Source: Thraustochytrium sp. TN22 (lineage: Eukaryota > Sar > Bigyra > Thraustochytrida > Thraustochytriidae). From it: a stretch of DNA of 64,000 nt. The stretch's first letter is position 1. Every line of letters begins with the position of its first letter. The notes under the pieces were generated by a model. That model was given only the letters and a program-made list of their open reading frames with translations, ran no database searches and was not told where the DNA came from. Positions 48,952 through 58,863 of this stretch are shown piece after piece. Location: contig JABLUY010000016.1 in the NCBI GenBank assembly GCA_013306675.1, forward strand, positions 124,001 to 188,000. Reading direction: 5' to 3'. Made by a program: the position numbers and the translations under genes.

Positions 48952-50514
48952 ATGGGCGGCTCGGACGAGGAGGAGAAGGGCGGCGGCGGCGCGGCAGCGG
49001 CGCACGAGGGCACGCGCAATGAACTGGAGGCCGCGGCGGACTACCTGAGCAGGCACAACTTCAAGGTGCTGGTGGAGTTCCTGACGGCGGATGTGATCTT
49101 GAACAGACCCAAGGACCCGGTGGCCTTTTTGCGCGACGCGCTGGACGAGAAAATTCAGGGCCGGCAAGGCAAGGCGTACACGCCGGCCGACTGTGTGCAG
49201 TACGCCAAGGACATCTACAAGGAGGCATCGGCGTCGGCGGACGAGGAGGGCCAGATCAAGCCGCGGTCCGCGCCGCGCAAGCCGTCGACGCTGGCGGACA
49301 CGGTGGCCATCAAGAAGCGGCTCGAGACGCTTGAGCAGGCCATCACGTCCTCGCGCGCCATTGCCGGCCAGCTTGACCCCTTCGACGCGACCGAGGTCAT
49401 CGTGCGCGAGACCTGCAAGCTGCTGCACTGCGATCGCGCTACGCTCTTCACGCTCGACGAGGCGGCCAATGAGCTGCAGCTCATGGTGGCCAAGGACGCT
49501 GACGGCATCCGCCTGCCCGTGGGCCAGGGCGTGGCAGGCTCCGTCGCTGCCACTGGCCAGCTCTGCAACATCCCGGACGCATATGACGATGCCCGCTTCA
49601 ACAGCGACCACGACGCCAGCTCCGGCTACAAGACGACCTCCATCCTGGCCGCGCCCGTCATCGACGGCGACGGCAAGACCGTCGGCGTCTTGCAGGCCAT
49701 CAATCGCTTCGCCGAGTCCTCCAAGGCCTCACACGCTGGCCTCGACAATTATGCGGACGACGACGCCGACGGCGCCGGCTCGCGGAAGCCGGCGGGCGCG
49801 CACGACGCCTTTTCTGTCGTCGACGAGGAGATGGTCGGCATCCTGGCGGCCCAGGCCGGCATCGCGCTCAACAACGCGGGCCTTTACCAGAGCATGGCGC
49901 GATCGCAGGAGAAGGTCCAGTCGCTTCTAGACATCATCCGGGCAATGCACAGCAACCTCGGCGTCAACTCGCTGCTCTTCACCATCACACAGCGGGCGCA
50001 CGAGCTTGTTGAGGCTGACCGCTGCACCATGTTTCTGCTCGACCGCAACGCCAAGGAGCTCATGTCGCTGCAGGGCGAGGTCAACCTGCGCATCCCCATG
50101 GACAAGGGCATCGCCGGCGAATGCTGCACCACCAACGCCGTGATCAACATTCCAGACGCGTACGCCGACCCGCGCTTCAACAAAGAGATTGACGCCAAGA
50201 GCGGCTTCCACACCAAGACGATCCTCTGCATGCCCTGCGTATCCAACGAGGGCGAGGTTGTCGGCGTGATCGAGCTCATTAACAAGCAGCGCGGCATCTT
50301 CACCGAGGACGACCAGCGCATCATGGAATCCTTCCTTGCCATCGCGGGCCCCCTCCTGGAGCAGTCGCAGCTCTTTCAGGCGCACGCCGCCGGCTCTGCG
50401 TCAGCAAGTGAGTTCGACGGCAAGCCCGTCGCGCGCACCCCGTCTTCGCCTCGGCACGAGACTCAGATTGCTGAAGGCGACGAAGAAGAAGAGGACGAGG
50501 AAGAGGTCGCGTGA
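48952..50514 (+). CDS. RIIa/DPY-30-like domain plus tandem GAF domains, no catalytic domain
   Basis: 520 aa. Residues 29-65 (YLSRHNFKVLVEFLTADVIL, then NRPKDPVAFL) match the RIIa dimerisation/docking fold found in PKA regulatory subunits and many ciliary proteins. Two GAF domains follow: about 140-300 (CDRATLFTLDEAANELQLMV, GQGVAGSVAATGQLCNIPDA) and about 325-480 (ADRCTMFLLDRNAKELMSLQ, KGIAGECCTTNAVINIPDAY, VVGVIELINKQRGIFTEDD). The second carries the NK...F...D/E pattern that marks cyclic-nucleotide-binding GAFs of phosphodiesterases. The protein ends in an acidic tail (EEEEDEEEVA) with no HD-type phosphodiesterase or kinase. Inferred role: a cNMP sensor tethered through the RIIa domain, plausibly to an axonemal anchor. 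The ATG at 48952 was chosen; the frame upstream is Arg/Ala repeat. Single exon. Confidence 0.85.
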   Translation: MGGSDEEEKGGGGAAAAHEGTRNELEAAADYLSRHNFKVLVEFLTADVILNRPKDPVAFLRDALDEKIQGRQGKAYTPADCVQYAKDIYKEASASADEEGQIKPRSAPRKPSTLADTVAIKKRLETLEQAITSSRAIAGQLDPFDATEVIVRETCKLLHCDRATLFTLDEAANELQLMVAKDADGIRLPVGQGVAGSVAATGQLCNIPDAYDDARFNSDHDASSGYKTTSILAAPVIDGDGKTVGVLQAINRFAESSKASHAGLDNYADDDADGAGSRKPAGAHDAFSVVDEEMVGILAAQAGIALNNAGLYQSMARSQEKVQSLLDIIRAMHSNLGVNSLLFTITQRAHELVEADRCTMFLLDRNAKELMSLQGEVNLRIPMDKGIAGECCTTNAVINIPDAYADPRFNKEIDAKSGFHTKTILCMPCVSNEGEVVGVIELINKQRGIFTEDDQRIMESFLAIAGPLLEQSQLFQAHAAGSASASEFDGKPVARTPSSPRHETQIAEGDEEEEDEEEVA

Positions 50515-50681
50515 TTCACGATTCATTCGCCTGATCCTTGATGATGATGAGAAAGATGAAAAGCATGTTTGGAGCAACCGGCAGCTGTTGGGCATCTCGT
50601 GCCAGGTACCCGGGTGGTACCAGGTACCACCATTTTCGGAACGTAAGTTAATTAAGTACTTCGTAGACACATGCAATCTTG
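50515..50681. other. Short convergent spacer with an inverted repeat
   Basis: GGTGGTACC-A-GGTACCACC at 50613-50631 is a 9+1+9 inverted repeat between two convergent stops. A 3'-end hairpin for either transcript is possible. Confidence 0.7.
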
Positions 50682-52655
50682 TTAGTGGAAGAGGTATGAC
50701 CCCTGGCGACGCGCGCCCACGGACTCGTGTCGCGGCGTTGTGAGCCCGGAGGTCGTGCTGAGCCCCGGGGTCGTCGTTGTCAGCCCCGGTGCTCCGAACC
50801 CTTGCATCGCCGCCGATGCGGCTCGAGAGCTGCAGGCGTCCAACGCAGCGCTCTCGTGCTCGTGCCTGCCCTCGTCCTGATTGGAGATGGCCATGCCAAG
50901 GTCGACGACCTCCGTCCGCACGGCGAACTCCACCGCTGGCGCCTGTTTGGATAATGGCGGAAATCGCACTCTGGCGGAGGCAGACCTGGATGATGGGATG
51001 TGAACTTCCGACCGCGTTGTGGGCCGCGGTTTGACCTGCCGGCCGGCCTTTGCGTACTTGGCCTCCTCCTCCTCGCGCACAAGCTGCGCGAGCTGCACAA
51101 AGCGATCGCGACGCGCCTTGGTTGCACGACGCAGGTCGGCCTGCGAGATACGTGGCTTGGTGGCAGCCTGGCCCGTCGAGGAGGACCCGGCGTTGCGCGC
51201 GGCAAGCGCTTCCTGCGCCTGCCGAAGAGATTCCTTTCGCTGCCGAACGCGCTCGCGCGACCTGGCCACCAGGTCGGGCGTCCCTGACCGGAGACCGGCC
51301 TCGCCGCTGTTGCCGTCCTCATCGGCGCGTGCCGCGCGCGCCTGCTCCTGCTCCTGGAGCATGGTCTTCTTGCGGCGTGCGGCAATCCGACTCCTGCTCA
51401 GGGCCGCGGCACGCTCCACTTGCTCCTGCTTGGCGACGGCCTCAGCCGCGCGCCTGGAGTTTTCCAGGCGCTCCGCCTCTTCGCGCTTGCGCTCTTCCTC
51501 GCGACGAACGCGGGCTAGCTGCTGCACTCGCTCCCGAGTGCGGCGGCGCAGGTCCTCGGCTTTGCGCTCCAGCGCTGCGTGCCGCTCCAGATCTGCCTCG
51601 CGCTGTCGCTGCTCCTGCTCCTCGACCTCCATCCGCCTGCGCTCCGCCGCTTCACGCCCGCGCATCGACCTCGCCAGGCGCGAGGCGGCCTCCGCCGACG
51701 GTTGCCTCTGGTGCACGCGCCCTCGCCCGCACCTGCGTGCGCGCTGGACCTGGTCCACCGAAACGCGCGCGGCGTCCATCTTGACGAAGACCTTCACGAG
51801 CCCGCGTGCGTCCTTGTCACGCGCCTTGGGCGCCTCCTGCACCTCTGCGTCCAGCACCAACTTGACCCCATCCGCGCCGTCCCCCTCCACGGAGGTCACG
51901 CGAAACACCTTGCCACACACCAGGACGTCCAGGGCGGCAGCCTCCGTGCGCAGGGCAATGTCCCCGCCGCCGCCGCGCAGAAAGATAGATGACGATCCGC
52001 GCGCCGTCATGCCGCCCGCCACGAGCGGGATCCACATGTACCGGCGCGGCGGCGCCTGCCTCGCGGACCCGAGCGGGGCAAGTGAGTCTTCGCTCGCCAC
52101 CGAGGCAATCTCGTCATGGTCTCCGTCGTCGTCCTCGACTTCGGGTCTGGCCTGCGCGGTGCTCAATGCCGCTTGCTGCGGCACGGTGGTCGGGATGGCG
52201 TTCACCGACCGCACGAGCGCCCTGGCTCGTGCCAGCACGTCATCCTGTGGCGAGTCCGGGTGAGGTGCCGCGGCCGACGGAGGCTCCTTCTGTTGCGTGC
52301 CCTCTGGTGCCGACGGAGCGTCAGGGAAGAGCGCGTTGGCTGTCCGCACAAAGGCCCGGGCCCGGGCCAGCAGATCGTCTTCGCCTATGACAAGGTCTGC
52401 AGCTTTCGACTGCGTCGATGAATGGGCTGTCGCCGCCGTTGGTGCTGCTCTGCTCCGCCGCCTGCTTTTGCCCGACGAGCCATCCGAGCTGGCCGCGCGA
52501 GATCTGGAGCCCTGCGCGCTTTCCTTCGGCTTGCCGCGGCTGCTGTTATTACCCTTGCTCGCCAGCTCGTCCCCGGCTGTGCTCTTGTTGCCGAAGCCCC
52601 GGAGCAGCTCGTTGAGCCCCTCAAGTTGCGCCTCGACGGAGCTAAGGATGACCAT
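50682..52655 (-). CDS. Hypothetical coiled-coil protein
   Basis: 657 aa from the first ATG (MVILSSVEAQLEGLNELLRG); the frame extends upstream only to a GTG through Arg/Ala pentamer-repeat sequence. Not recognised. Residues 80-140 and 150-200 carry two related segments, DDLLARARAFVRTANALFP and DDVLARARALVRSVNAIP, an internal duplication. A beta-rich block (YMWIPLVAGGMTARGSSSIF ... LDVLVCGKVFRVTSVEGDG) spans about 205-290. Residues 320-540 form a long Glu/Arg-rich helix (RRRTRERVQQLARVRREEER), and the end is Ser/Thr-rich. Overall it could be a cytoskeletal or ciliary protein, but this is guesswork. It is convergent with the GAF gene and divergent from the ODAD1-like gene. Confidence 0.65.
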   Translation of the reverse strand: MVILSSVEAQLEGLNELLRGFGNKSTAGDELASKGNNSSRGKPKESAQGSRSRAASSDGSSGKSRRRSRAAPTAATAHSSTQSKAADLVIGEDDLLARARAFVRTANALFPDAPSAPEGTQQKEPPSAAAPHPDSPQDDVLARARALVRSVNAIPTTVPQQAALSTAQARPEVEDDDGDHDEIASVASEDSLAPLGSARQAPPRRYMWIPLVAGGMTARGSSSIFLRGGGGDIALRTEAAALDVLVCGKVFRVTSVEGDGADGVKLVLDAEVQEAPKARDKDARGLVKVFVKMDAARVSVDQVQRARRCGRGRVHQRQPSAEAASRLARSMRGREAAERRRMEVEEQEQRQREADLERHAALERKAEDLRRRTRERVQQLARVRREEERKREEAERLENSRRAAEAVAKQEQVERAAALSRSRIAARRKKTMLQEQEQARAARADEDGNSGEAGLRSGTPDLVARSRERVRQRKESLRQAQEALAARNAGSSSTGQAATKPRISQADLRRATKARRDRFVQLAQLVREEEEAKYAKAGRQVKPRPTTRSEVHIPSSRSASARVRFPPLSKQAPAVEFAVRTEVVDLGMAISNQDEGRHEHESAALDACSSRAASAAMQGFGAPGLTTTTPGLSTTSGLTTPRHESVGARRQGSYLFH

Positions 52656-53412
52656 CTCCTCTTGCGCGACGTCGTTGCGCCGCGCCGCGCCGCGCCGCGC
52701 CGCGCCGCGCCGTGCCGCGCGCCGCGCCGCGACGTCGCCACGCGTGCTTGAGCGCGACTGCACCTGAGCGCGATCGCGCTTGAGCCCATCAGTGGCAGGA
52801 AGTCAGTAGTGCCAGTGCTGCCAGTAGTACGATAGACAGCACATCAACGGCCCTACGCACGCGGCACGCAGTCATTGACGGCGCTCGCCTGCATCTCGGG
52901 CACTCGTTTCCGTTGCTGCGCCCATGGCCGCGCCGGGTGGCTAACTGTAAGTGACGCACGGCTTTGGCCGAAGTTTGGCGCGGACCGCGACTCCTGCTTT
53001 CTGCGGCGAATGCCAGTGAACTTGATTTGTCGATGTGGCGCCCAGGGCACGCCACATCGCAGACACGTGCCGCGTGTGATGTCAATGGTGAGTGTCACTG
53101 GCAGAGTGTGTGCAGTGCGCGCGGTGAAACTTCAGCTTGCTACTGTGAACTTCAAGTTGAAGATTGGGGGGGGGGCGGGGTCCGCTACTTGTGCTTCGGA
53201 ACTTGAAGGGTTCGCAAAAACTCACCCACATCGTGACAGTGCCAGCGGCAGGAGGCAGCAATTCGCTGCGCTGCGCTGAGCGGCGCTGCACGGCGCGGCG
53301 GTCGGCGCGGCGGCGGGTCGCAGGCCGAGGCTGGCCTCGAGTGAGCCGGCCGCGAAAGGTGGACGTGGACGGACCGCTGCACTCACTGCACGAACACGGA
53401 GCAAGGGCGAGG
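52656..53412. promoter_or_regulatory. Divergent promoter region upstream of the ODAD1-like gene
   Basis: It separates two outward-facing genes. It holds a CGCGC pentamer run (about 52680-52710), a G9 run near 53166, and otherwise ordinary mixed sequence with no recognised motif. The ODAD1-like frame is open back to a TTG at 53164, but the first ATG is 53413. Confidence 0.4.
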
Positions 53413-55809
53413 ATGCCGGGGGGCAGGTACTCCGAGATGCCGAGCTTGGTGCACGCCGCCGCGGTGAACGGTGCCGCGACGAGCGGCGACCGTGCGCTGC
53501 CCAAGGAAAACAGCCACGGGGAGTCCGACGTTGGAGGCGGCCTCAGCGAGGTGCGGGCTGCCTCACGCGCGCGGCGCGAGAGCAACTCAGCGCGGTCGAA
53601 CCACGGCAGCCAGCCGAGCGTGTCGAGGTTGGCGGCGCGACGCAAGTCGGGCCCAGGCGCGGAGATCGTCGGCAACAACAGCGAGGCGCAGCGCACGGAG
53701 AAGAAGAAGCGTAAGAAGCCCACACAGCGGCGCACGCCGCACTTCGCCGGCCTCAAGGATAGGCCTACGCTCATGGAGCGCGCGACCAAGACCAGGACCT
53801 CGGAACTCATCTCCAAGCTCGTGGAGAAGAACCGAGGCGCACTCCCGAGCGCGGGCGGCGGCCAAGGCAGCGGCGACAAGGGTGATGGCGGCATTGACGA
53901 GGCCGAGACGACGGAGGCGCGCCCCGGGCGCGGTATTAAGCTGTTGCTGCGCGTGACGGAGGAGAGCAACGAGCTGACGCGCAAAATCGAGCGCCAGAAG
54001 CGAACCACGGAGCGGCAGCAGGAGCAGCTAGCCGAGCTGCAGCGCAAGGTCGACCAGGCGCGCAAGCGGCTGCACGACCGGCAAAAGGGTGAGCGTGGCA
54101 CGCGTCGCGCGCCGCCGCGGCCGGAGGGCTACACGGTGCGCCTAGATGCCCTCCACATGAGGCTTAACGACGCCACCTCGCGCGACGTAGCGCTGCGTGC
54201 CAAGATCAACGACCTGCGCCTGCAGCGGCTCGACGACCTTGGTCTGCTCGAGGAGCTCGCGGCCGAGCGGCTGCGCCTTGTGGAACGGCGGGACGACGCT
54301 CTGCGCGAGATCCAGGAGGCCCGCGAGCGAGAGGAGAGCCTCCGCTCGCAGGCGAAAACGCTCGCAGAGCGATCCGCGGCGACTGTGCAGGACCTTAAGG
54401 AGGAGTGGGATGCGCTGAGCATCTTCGTGAACGCGCGCACCGAAAAGGAGCGCGAGCGCCTGTGGACCGAGCGCAAGCGACAAGAGCTGGAGGCGCTCGA
54501 GGAGGACCGTCAGCGCCAGGAGGAGGCCAAGAAGACGCTGATTCAGATGTCGCCCTTCGGGTCGGTGCTCCTCAAGCACAAGGGTGGCGCGGGTCCGGGC
54601 AGCAATGGTGGCAACGGCGGCAGCAGCCCGAGCGGCGGCTCTTCGCCCGGGCCCGGCGGCGACGGCCGCGCCACGGCCTTGGGCGGCGCGCAGAAGCCCA
54701 AAACGATGCGGCCGTCGATCGCGAACGCGCTGCAGATCCGGCTGTCGCACTCGGACTCCTTTAACGACCTGGCCCTGGCCGGGCGGCTGACAGTGAATGA
54801 GGAGAAGGCACTCAAGTCGAACATCCAGCAGAGCAGGTGGCAGCTGGCGCGTGGCCAGGTGGCGCTGACCTCACTGGAAGGCAAGGCGAACTCGCTGGAG
54901 CAGGGCTTTGAGCTCATCAAGGAGAAGTCGGGCATTCACTCGCCGAGCGAGATGGTGGAACTCTTCTTGCAGCGCGAAGAGGAGATTTACCGGCTGTTCA
55001 CGCATGTGAACCTCCTGAGTGAGCAAATTGAAGAGCTCGAGAGCAGCGTGGAGACCGAGCGCGAGGAAATCGAGCGCTTCAAGGGCAGAGACGGCGAGGC
55101 GAGCCAGGGCCCGTCCATCGTGCGACAGCTGGACGAGCGGCTGCAGCGGCTGCGCTCGCGCACCTCGCAGCACGAGCAGATCGGCGTGCAGGCCGCCAAG
55201 CTCGTGGACAAGGTGAAGACGTCCGTGGCGTCCATTTTCGTGCGCATTGGTTGCGACACGAAACTGATCGAGAACGTGGTCTGTCACACCGGGACGGGCG
55301 CGCCGTTTTCGCCAGCAACGACCAGTCATGTGCTCGAGGCCAAGTCGCGCACACGCTCGCGCAAGCTCAAAACGCCTGGCAGCGAGCGCGCCGCGGCTGA
55401 GGCCGAGAGTATTTCCATGAAGCAGCTGGAGATCACCGAGAAGAACCTGCTGCAGTACATTGGCGTCGTCGAGCAGCGCGTGTCGGAGCTTCTGTTGCTG
55501 CACGCGCTGCTGCCGAGGCCCAAGGCGCAGGAGGGCGCGCGAGCCAGCCCGTCGCAGCAGCAGCTGCTGCAGCAGCAGATGCAGCACTTTCAGCAGCAGC
55601 AGCTCCAGCAGCAGCACGTGCAGCTCCAGCAGCAGCTGCAGCTGCAGCACGCGTTGCAGGCACTCCCAAGCGTGAGCCGCAACAACGAGGAGGCCGACTG
55701 GTCTGACGAGGACGAGGCCGACCCAGACGCCGCCACGCGCCCGCTCTCGCACCAAGAGCTATTGCGCCGCATCATCTCGCAGCAGGCGCCTTCTGGTCCG
55801 TCTCCCTAA
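53413..55809 (+). CDS. ODAD1: Outer dynein arm docking complex subunit (ODAD1/CCDC114/CCDC63, DC2/ODA1-like)
   Basis: 798 aa coiled-coil protein. In algae and animals this family, with ODAD3/ODAD4 partners, docks outer dynein arms on axonemal doublets. The order of blocks fits: a basic disordered N-terminus; a coiled coil starting TEESNELTRKIERQKRTTE; a block LDALHMRLNDATSRDVALRA ... INDLRLQRLDDLGLLEELAA; then SPSEMVELFLQREEEIYRLF-THVNLLSEQIEELES, matching the family segment on phenylalanine/leucine-Asn-x-Leu spacing; and near the end TEKNLLQYIGVVEQRVSELL, matching the ITxxNIxxYLGIIEQRxxEIL signature. A Gly/Ser-rich insert sits in the middle, and a Gln-rich tail (QQQLLQQQMQHFQQQQLQQQ) follows the signature. 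The start is the first ATG. Supported by the ciliary genes nearby. Other ODA-DC paralogues are possible. Confidence 0.8.
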   Translation: MPGGRYSEMPSLVHAAAVNGAATSGDRALPKENSHGESDVGGGLSEVRAASRARRESNSARSNHGSQPSVSRLAARRKSGPGAEIVGNNSEAQRTEKKKRKKPTQRRTPHFAGLKDRPTLMERATKTRTSELISKLVEKNRGALPSAGGGQGSGDKGDGGIDEAETTEARPGRGIKLLLRVTEESNELTRKIERQKRTTERQQEQLAELQRKVDQARKRLHDRQKGERGTRRAPPRPEGYTVRLDALHMRLNDATSRDVALRAKINDLRLQRLDDLGLLEELAAERLRLVERRDDALREIQEAREREESLRSQAKTLAERSAATVQDLKEEWDALSIFVNARTEKERERLWTERKRQELEALEEDRQRQEEAKKTLIQMSPFGSVLLKHKGGAGPGSNGGNGGSSPSGGSSPGPGGDGRATALGGAQKPKTMRPSIANALQIRLSHSDSFNDLALAGRLTVNEEKALKSNIQQSRWQLARGQVALTSLEGKANSLEQGFELIKEKSGIHSPSEMVELFLQREEEIYRLFTHVNLLSEQIEELESSVETEREEIERFKGRDGEASQGPSIVRQLDERLQRLRSRTSQHEQIGVQAAKLVDKVKTSVASIFVRIGCDTKLIENVVCHTGTGAPFSPATTSHVLEAKSRTRSRKLKTPGSERAAAEAESISMKQLEITEKNLLQYIGVVEQRVSELLLLHALLPRPKAQEGARASPSQQQLLQQQMQHFQQQQLQQQHVQLQQQLQLQHALQALPSVSRNNEEADWSDEDEADPDAATRPLSHQELLRRIISQQAPSGPSP

Positions 55810-55983
55810 ACATGCAGGCGACTTATAACGCGTCACAGTGAAAAAGAAAGCTAACATACATACATACGAGATGGTCTCTTTTTGCAAAAGGTACAAGGTT
55901 GACTGCGCGTCTGAAGAGCAAGAACCGGTTTGTCCACCCGTGCTTCACGCAGCCGTCCCGTCAGCCGCTTCGTAGTCGGTAGT

Positions 55984-57487
55984 TTAGAACGGAACCAAAG
56001 AGCCTTGCGCGGCTGCGCCGCCCGAACGCATCGGTAGCACCGTGTTGCGGCGCGCCTGACGGCGGCGCGCCTGCTCGCGGCGCGAATTCTCGGCGAGCGC
56101 ATCGTCGCGAGCCTTGACAATGGGGATGCCAAGCGCCTTACGCATGGACCGCAGCTGGAAGAAGTTCTTGGCGTACTGGCTCATGGAGACACGCACCTCG
56201 TACTTCATGGCCTCCAGGAGACAGACCTCGATCTGGTTGATGCGGCGCAGCGGGAAGGCCGGGCAGATCTTGGAAAAGTCGCTGTTCCACATCGACAGGT
56301 CGTCCCAGACCTTGCTAGCCAAGATCATGGTACTGAGCACAACGCCCTTCCAGTTGGACTCGTTCAGGGACAGCTCGCCGCGAGTGATCTTGAGCAGGCG
56401 CTCCAGGTACACGAAGGACATGAGAATGCACTCCTTCTCCATCTGCGCCTTGACGAAGACGTTGCGCACGAAGTCGAAGATGGCTTGCCGCGTCGGAATG
56501 GCCATGCCCACGCTGCTGCGCTTGCGGCGGCGGCGCATGCGCTCTGCCGCGCCGCTGGCGGCCTCCTTCTCGGCCTCACCCTCCGCCTCGGCCTTGCCCA
56601 CGCCCGCGCCAGCGCCCGCGCCCGCGTCCGTTGCGGCCGCCAGATCTGCGGCGGCCGAGGCGCCCGGCACCTCCTCGAAGATGGCGTAGCGCGGATGCGG
56701 CGGGGCGGAGTCTGCCAGCACGAACTGCACAATGTGCGCGTGGATGACGGCGCTTACGCACAACAGGTCCTCGGTCGAGTCCGGGTTCATGATGGCGCTC
56801 TCCATCTCCGCCGAGTCGAGCGAGCGCCCGCGCGGGCGCGCAGGTCGTCGTTCGTCGGCTTGCAGGCCGCGCGTCGTGGCAAAGCTCGAGCCGCGTCGCC
56901 GCGTCGGCGCCTCGGTCGCCGACTGCGCGTCGGGGCGCGGCGCCGGGGCGCGCGTCTGGCGCCGCTTGCGGCCAAAAGCGGCCAGCTGCTCCAAGCTCTG
57001 CTGGTCGATAGACGAGAGCGAGCGGAAGCGAGCATGCGCACTGGTCAGGGAGGCGCCCGCGTCTGCCGCCAAGACAGCTACGGCCGCCAGCCCCTCCTCG
57101 GTCTGGAGCTGGCGAAGTCGCTCCGGGCGACCCCAGCACCGCACGTCGCGTCCATCGAAAACGTCCTCCTCCGATTCACTAAACGTATCGTCAGCGCGCT
57201 TGCAGTCGTCTGCCTCATCATCGTTCTCGTCATCGTTGTCCTCACGTCGCGCCCCGTGGCTCAGCTGTGGTTGCTCAAGCTCCTCCAGCTGCGCCTTGAC
57301 CGCGTCTACCTGCGGCCACGGCGTCTCTAAGGCCGTCGATACCGGCTCTAGGGTCGGCATTGACATGGGCTCGTCACCAAAATGCTGAGGCTCTTGACGC
57401 ACGGCCCCCGCCTCGTATTGCATTGGCAACTGTGTGTATGACATGTACTGTGCCTGGTAGTGGCTGTAGCCCACATAGGCCGCCGCC

Positions 57488-57526
<39 letters not shown>

Positions 57527-57876
57527 GTCGCGCCAGGGTACACAAAGAGGCGGCCAGCGTCGAGAAGCTGCGCGCCCGCGGGCAGCGTCCACGAAGTCTC
57601 CCCTGTGGCACTATTGAAGTAGTACATGCGGCCCGAACTAGCGTCCAGCACCTGCGTCCACATGGACGGCGGTGGCGAGGTCGGCGGCGGTGGTGGCGCC
57701 GGCGGGAACATCGCCGTGCAGGCTGCTCCTTGCCCTTGCTGCTGCAGTCCCTGCTGCAGTCCCTGGTGCTGTCCCTGGTGCTGTCCCTGCCAGTAGTACT
57801 GCATGTGCATGTTGTGTGTGTGCACAGCGCCCGGCGACGATGAGGCAGAGAAGGCCACCGCCGCGCTCGCGTTCAT
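55984..57876 (-). CDS. Cyclin Y-like protein with an N-terminal WW domain
   Basis: 630 aa. The C-terminal cyclin box (about 455-590) is of the cyclin Y/PHO80-like type: AQMEKECILMSFVYLERLLK, LNESNWKGVVLSTMILASKV, WDDLSMWNSDFSKICPAFPL and LRRINQIEVCLLEAMKYEVR. Cyclin Y binds CDK14/16-type kinases at membranes in animals. Unusually, residues 72-99 form a WW domain (MWTQVLDASSGRMYYFNSAT, then GETSWTLP; Trp73 and Trp96), directly preceded by a Pro-rich run that a WW domain could bind. Poly-Q (11 or more) and an acidic middle region (about 210-245) follow. Animal cyclin Y has an N-myristoyl start and no WW domain. The ATG at 57876 is the first in the frame. Single exon. Its 3' end faces the ODAD1-like gene at 174 bp. 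Confidence 0.88.
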
Positions 57877-58832
57877 GAGCGCGCGCGGGCGCGCGGCTGC
57901 TCGTGCCGCCGCTCGCCGCCCGCTCGCCGCCGCCGCGGCGCTGGTCGCCGCCGCGCGCGCGCGCGCGCACGCGAGGCGCGCTGCGGCGGTGTTGGCGTGG
58001 ACGCCGCGCGCGGCCAGGACGCGACGCCAGGCCAGGCTAGGCCAAGCCGGGCTTGCTGCGCTCGCCGCGCTCGCCGGCCGCCGCCGCCGCCGCCGACGTC
58101 GCCGCCGCCGCCGCCGCCGCCGCGCCGCGCCGCGCCGCGCGTCCGCCGCTAGGTTTCTGCCGCGGCTACGGCGGCGGCAGCGGCAGCTCAGCGGGGGCCT
58201 GGTCCACTGCGCGGCCGAGGGCCACTCCGCCTTGACTCGGACTCGCGGCTCAGCCTGACTCGGAGCAACCTGAACTTCAAGGTGAAGTTCGAGTCCATGG
58301 AGCTCAACTCGAAGGCTGACTCAGTCAGCTTGCGAGCACGGGACCGGCGACCTCGAGCTCACCTCGCATGACACATGGTATCGGTCAGGTGAGCAAGCGA
58401 GAGAGGGAGCGCCGAGAAGGACGCAGGCGAGGAGCACGTCACGGTGGGACCAGGGCCGGCCGGCCTTGACTCGCTGCGGAAGTAGATAGCTTGGGCTGCG
58501 GTCAAGACTCGAGGGGGAGCCAGGTGGCGGCTTGGATGGAAGAGGAGCGGGTGCAGCAGCGCTGAGAGAAGCGGGTGCAACAGCGCTGGCAACCGGGGCT
58601 GAGTGCGTGTTGCGTGTGCGCGCTTGGCGATGGCAGCAGCTCGCCGACAGGTTGTGGTGGAATGGAATGGAATGGAATACCAGGCTTATCTTTATAAGGG
58701 TTGGATAAAACAGCAGCAGCAGCAGCAGCCGGCCCCCGGACGGCCGGGCGATGATGCAGGAGGACACAACGAGGCTGTATGTGTGTTGCGTATGCGCGCT
58801 TGGCGACCGCAGCAGCAACGAGAGCCTCTGAT

Positions 58833-58861
<29 letters not shown>
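57877..58861. other. Spacer with GCC-rich tract and TC microsatellite
   Basis: The first 260 bp are GCC/CGC triplet-rich (pure-looking runs at about 58078-58130). From 58250 to 58830 the sequence is of mixed composition with a CAG run (58710-58728) and a TGGAATGGAA repeat (58660-58680). It ends in the TC run at 58833-58861. No gene is supportable. Confidence 0.45.
58833..58861. repeat. (TC)14 microsatellite
   Basis: It directly abuts the stop codon of the PH-domain gene (minus strand), so that transcript's 3' UTR begins with a GA run. The run plus CTCAG looks like a plus-strand splice acceptor, but no plus-strand exon is apparent. The same arrangement, a TC tract next to a minus-strand stop, occurs at CRNKL1. 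Confidence 0.9.
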
Positions 58862-58863
<2 letters not shown>

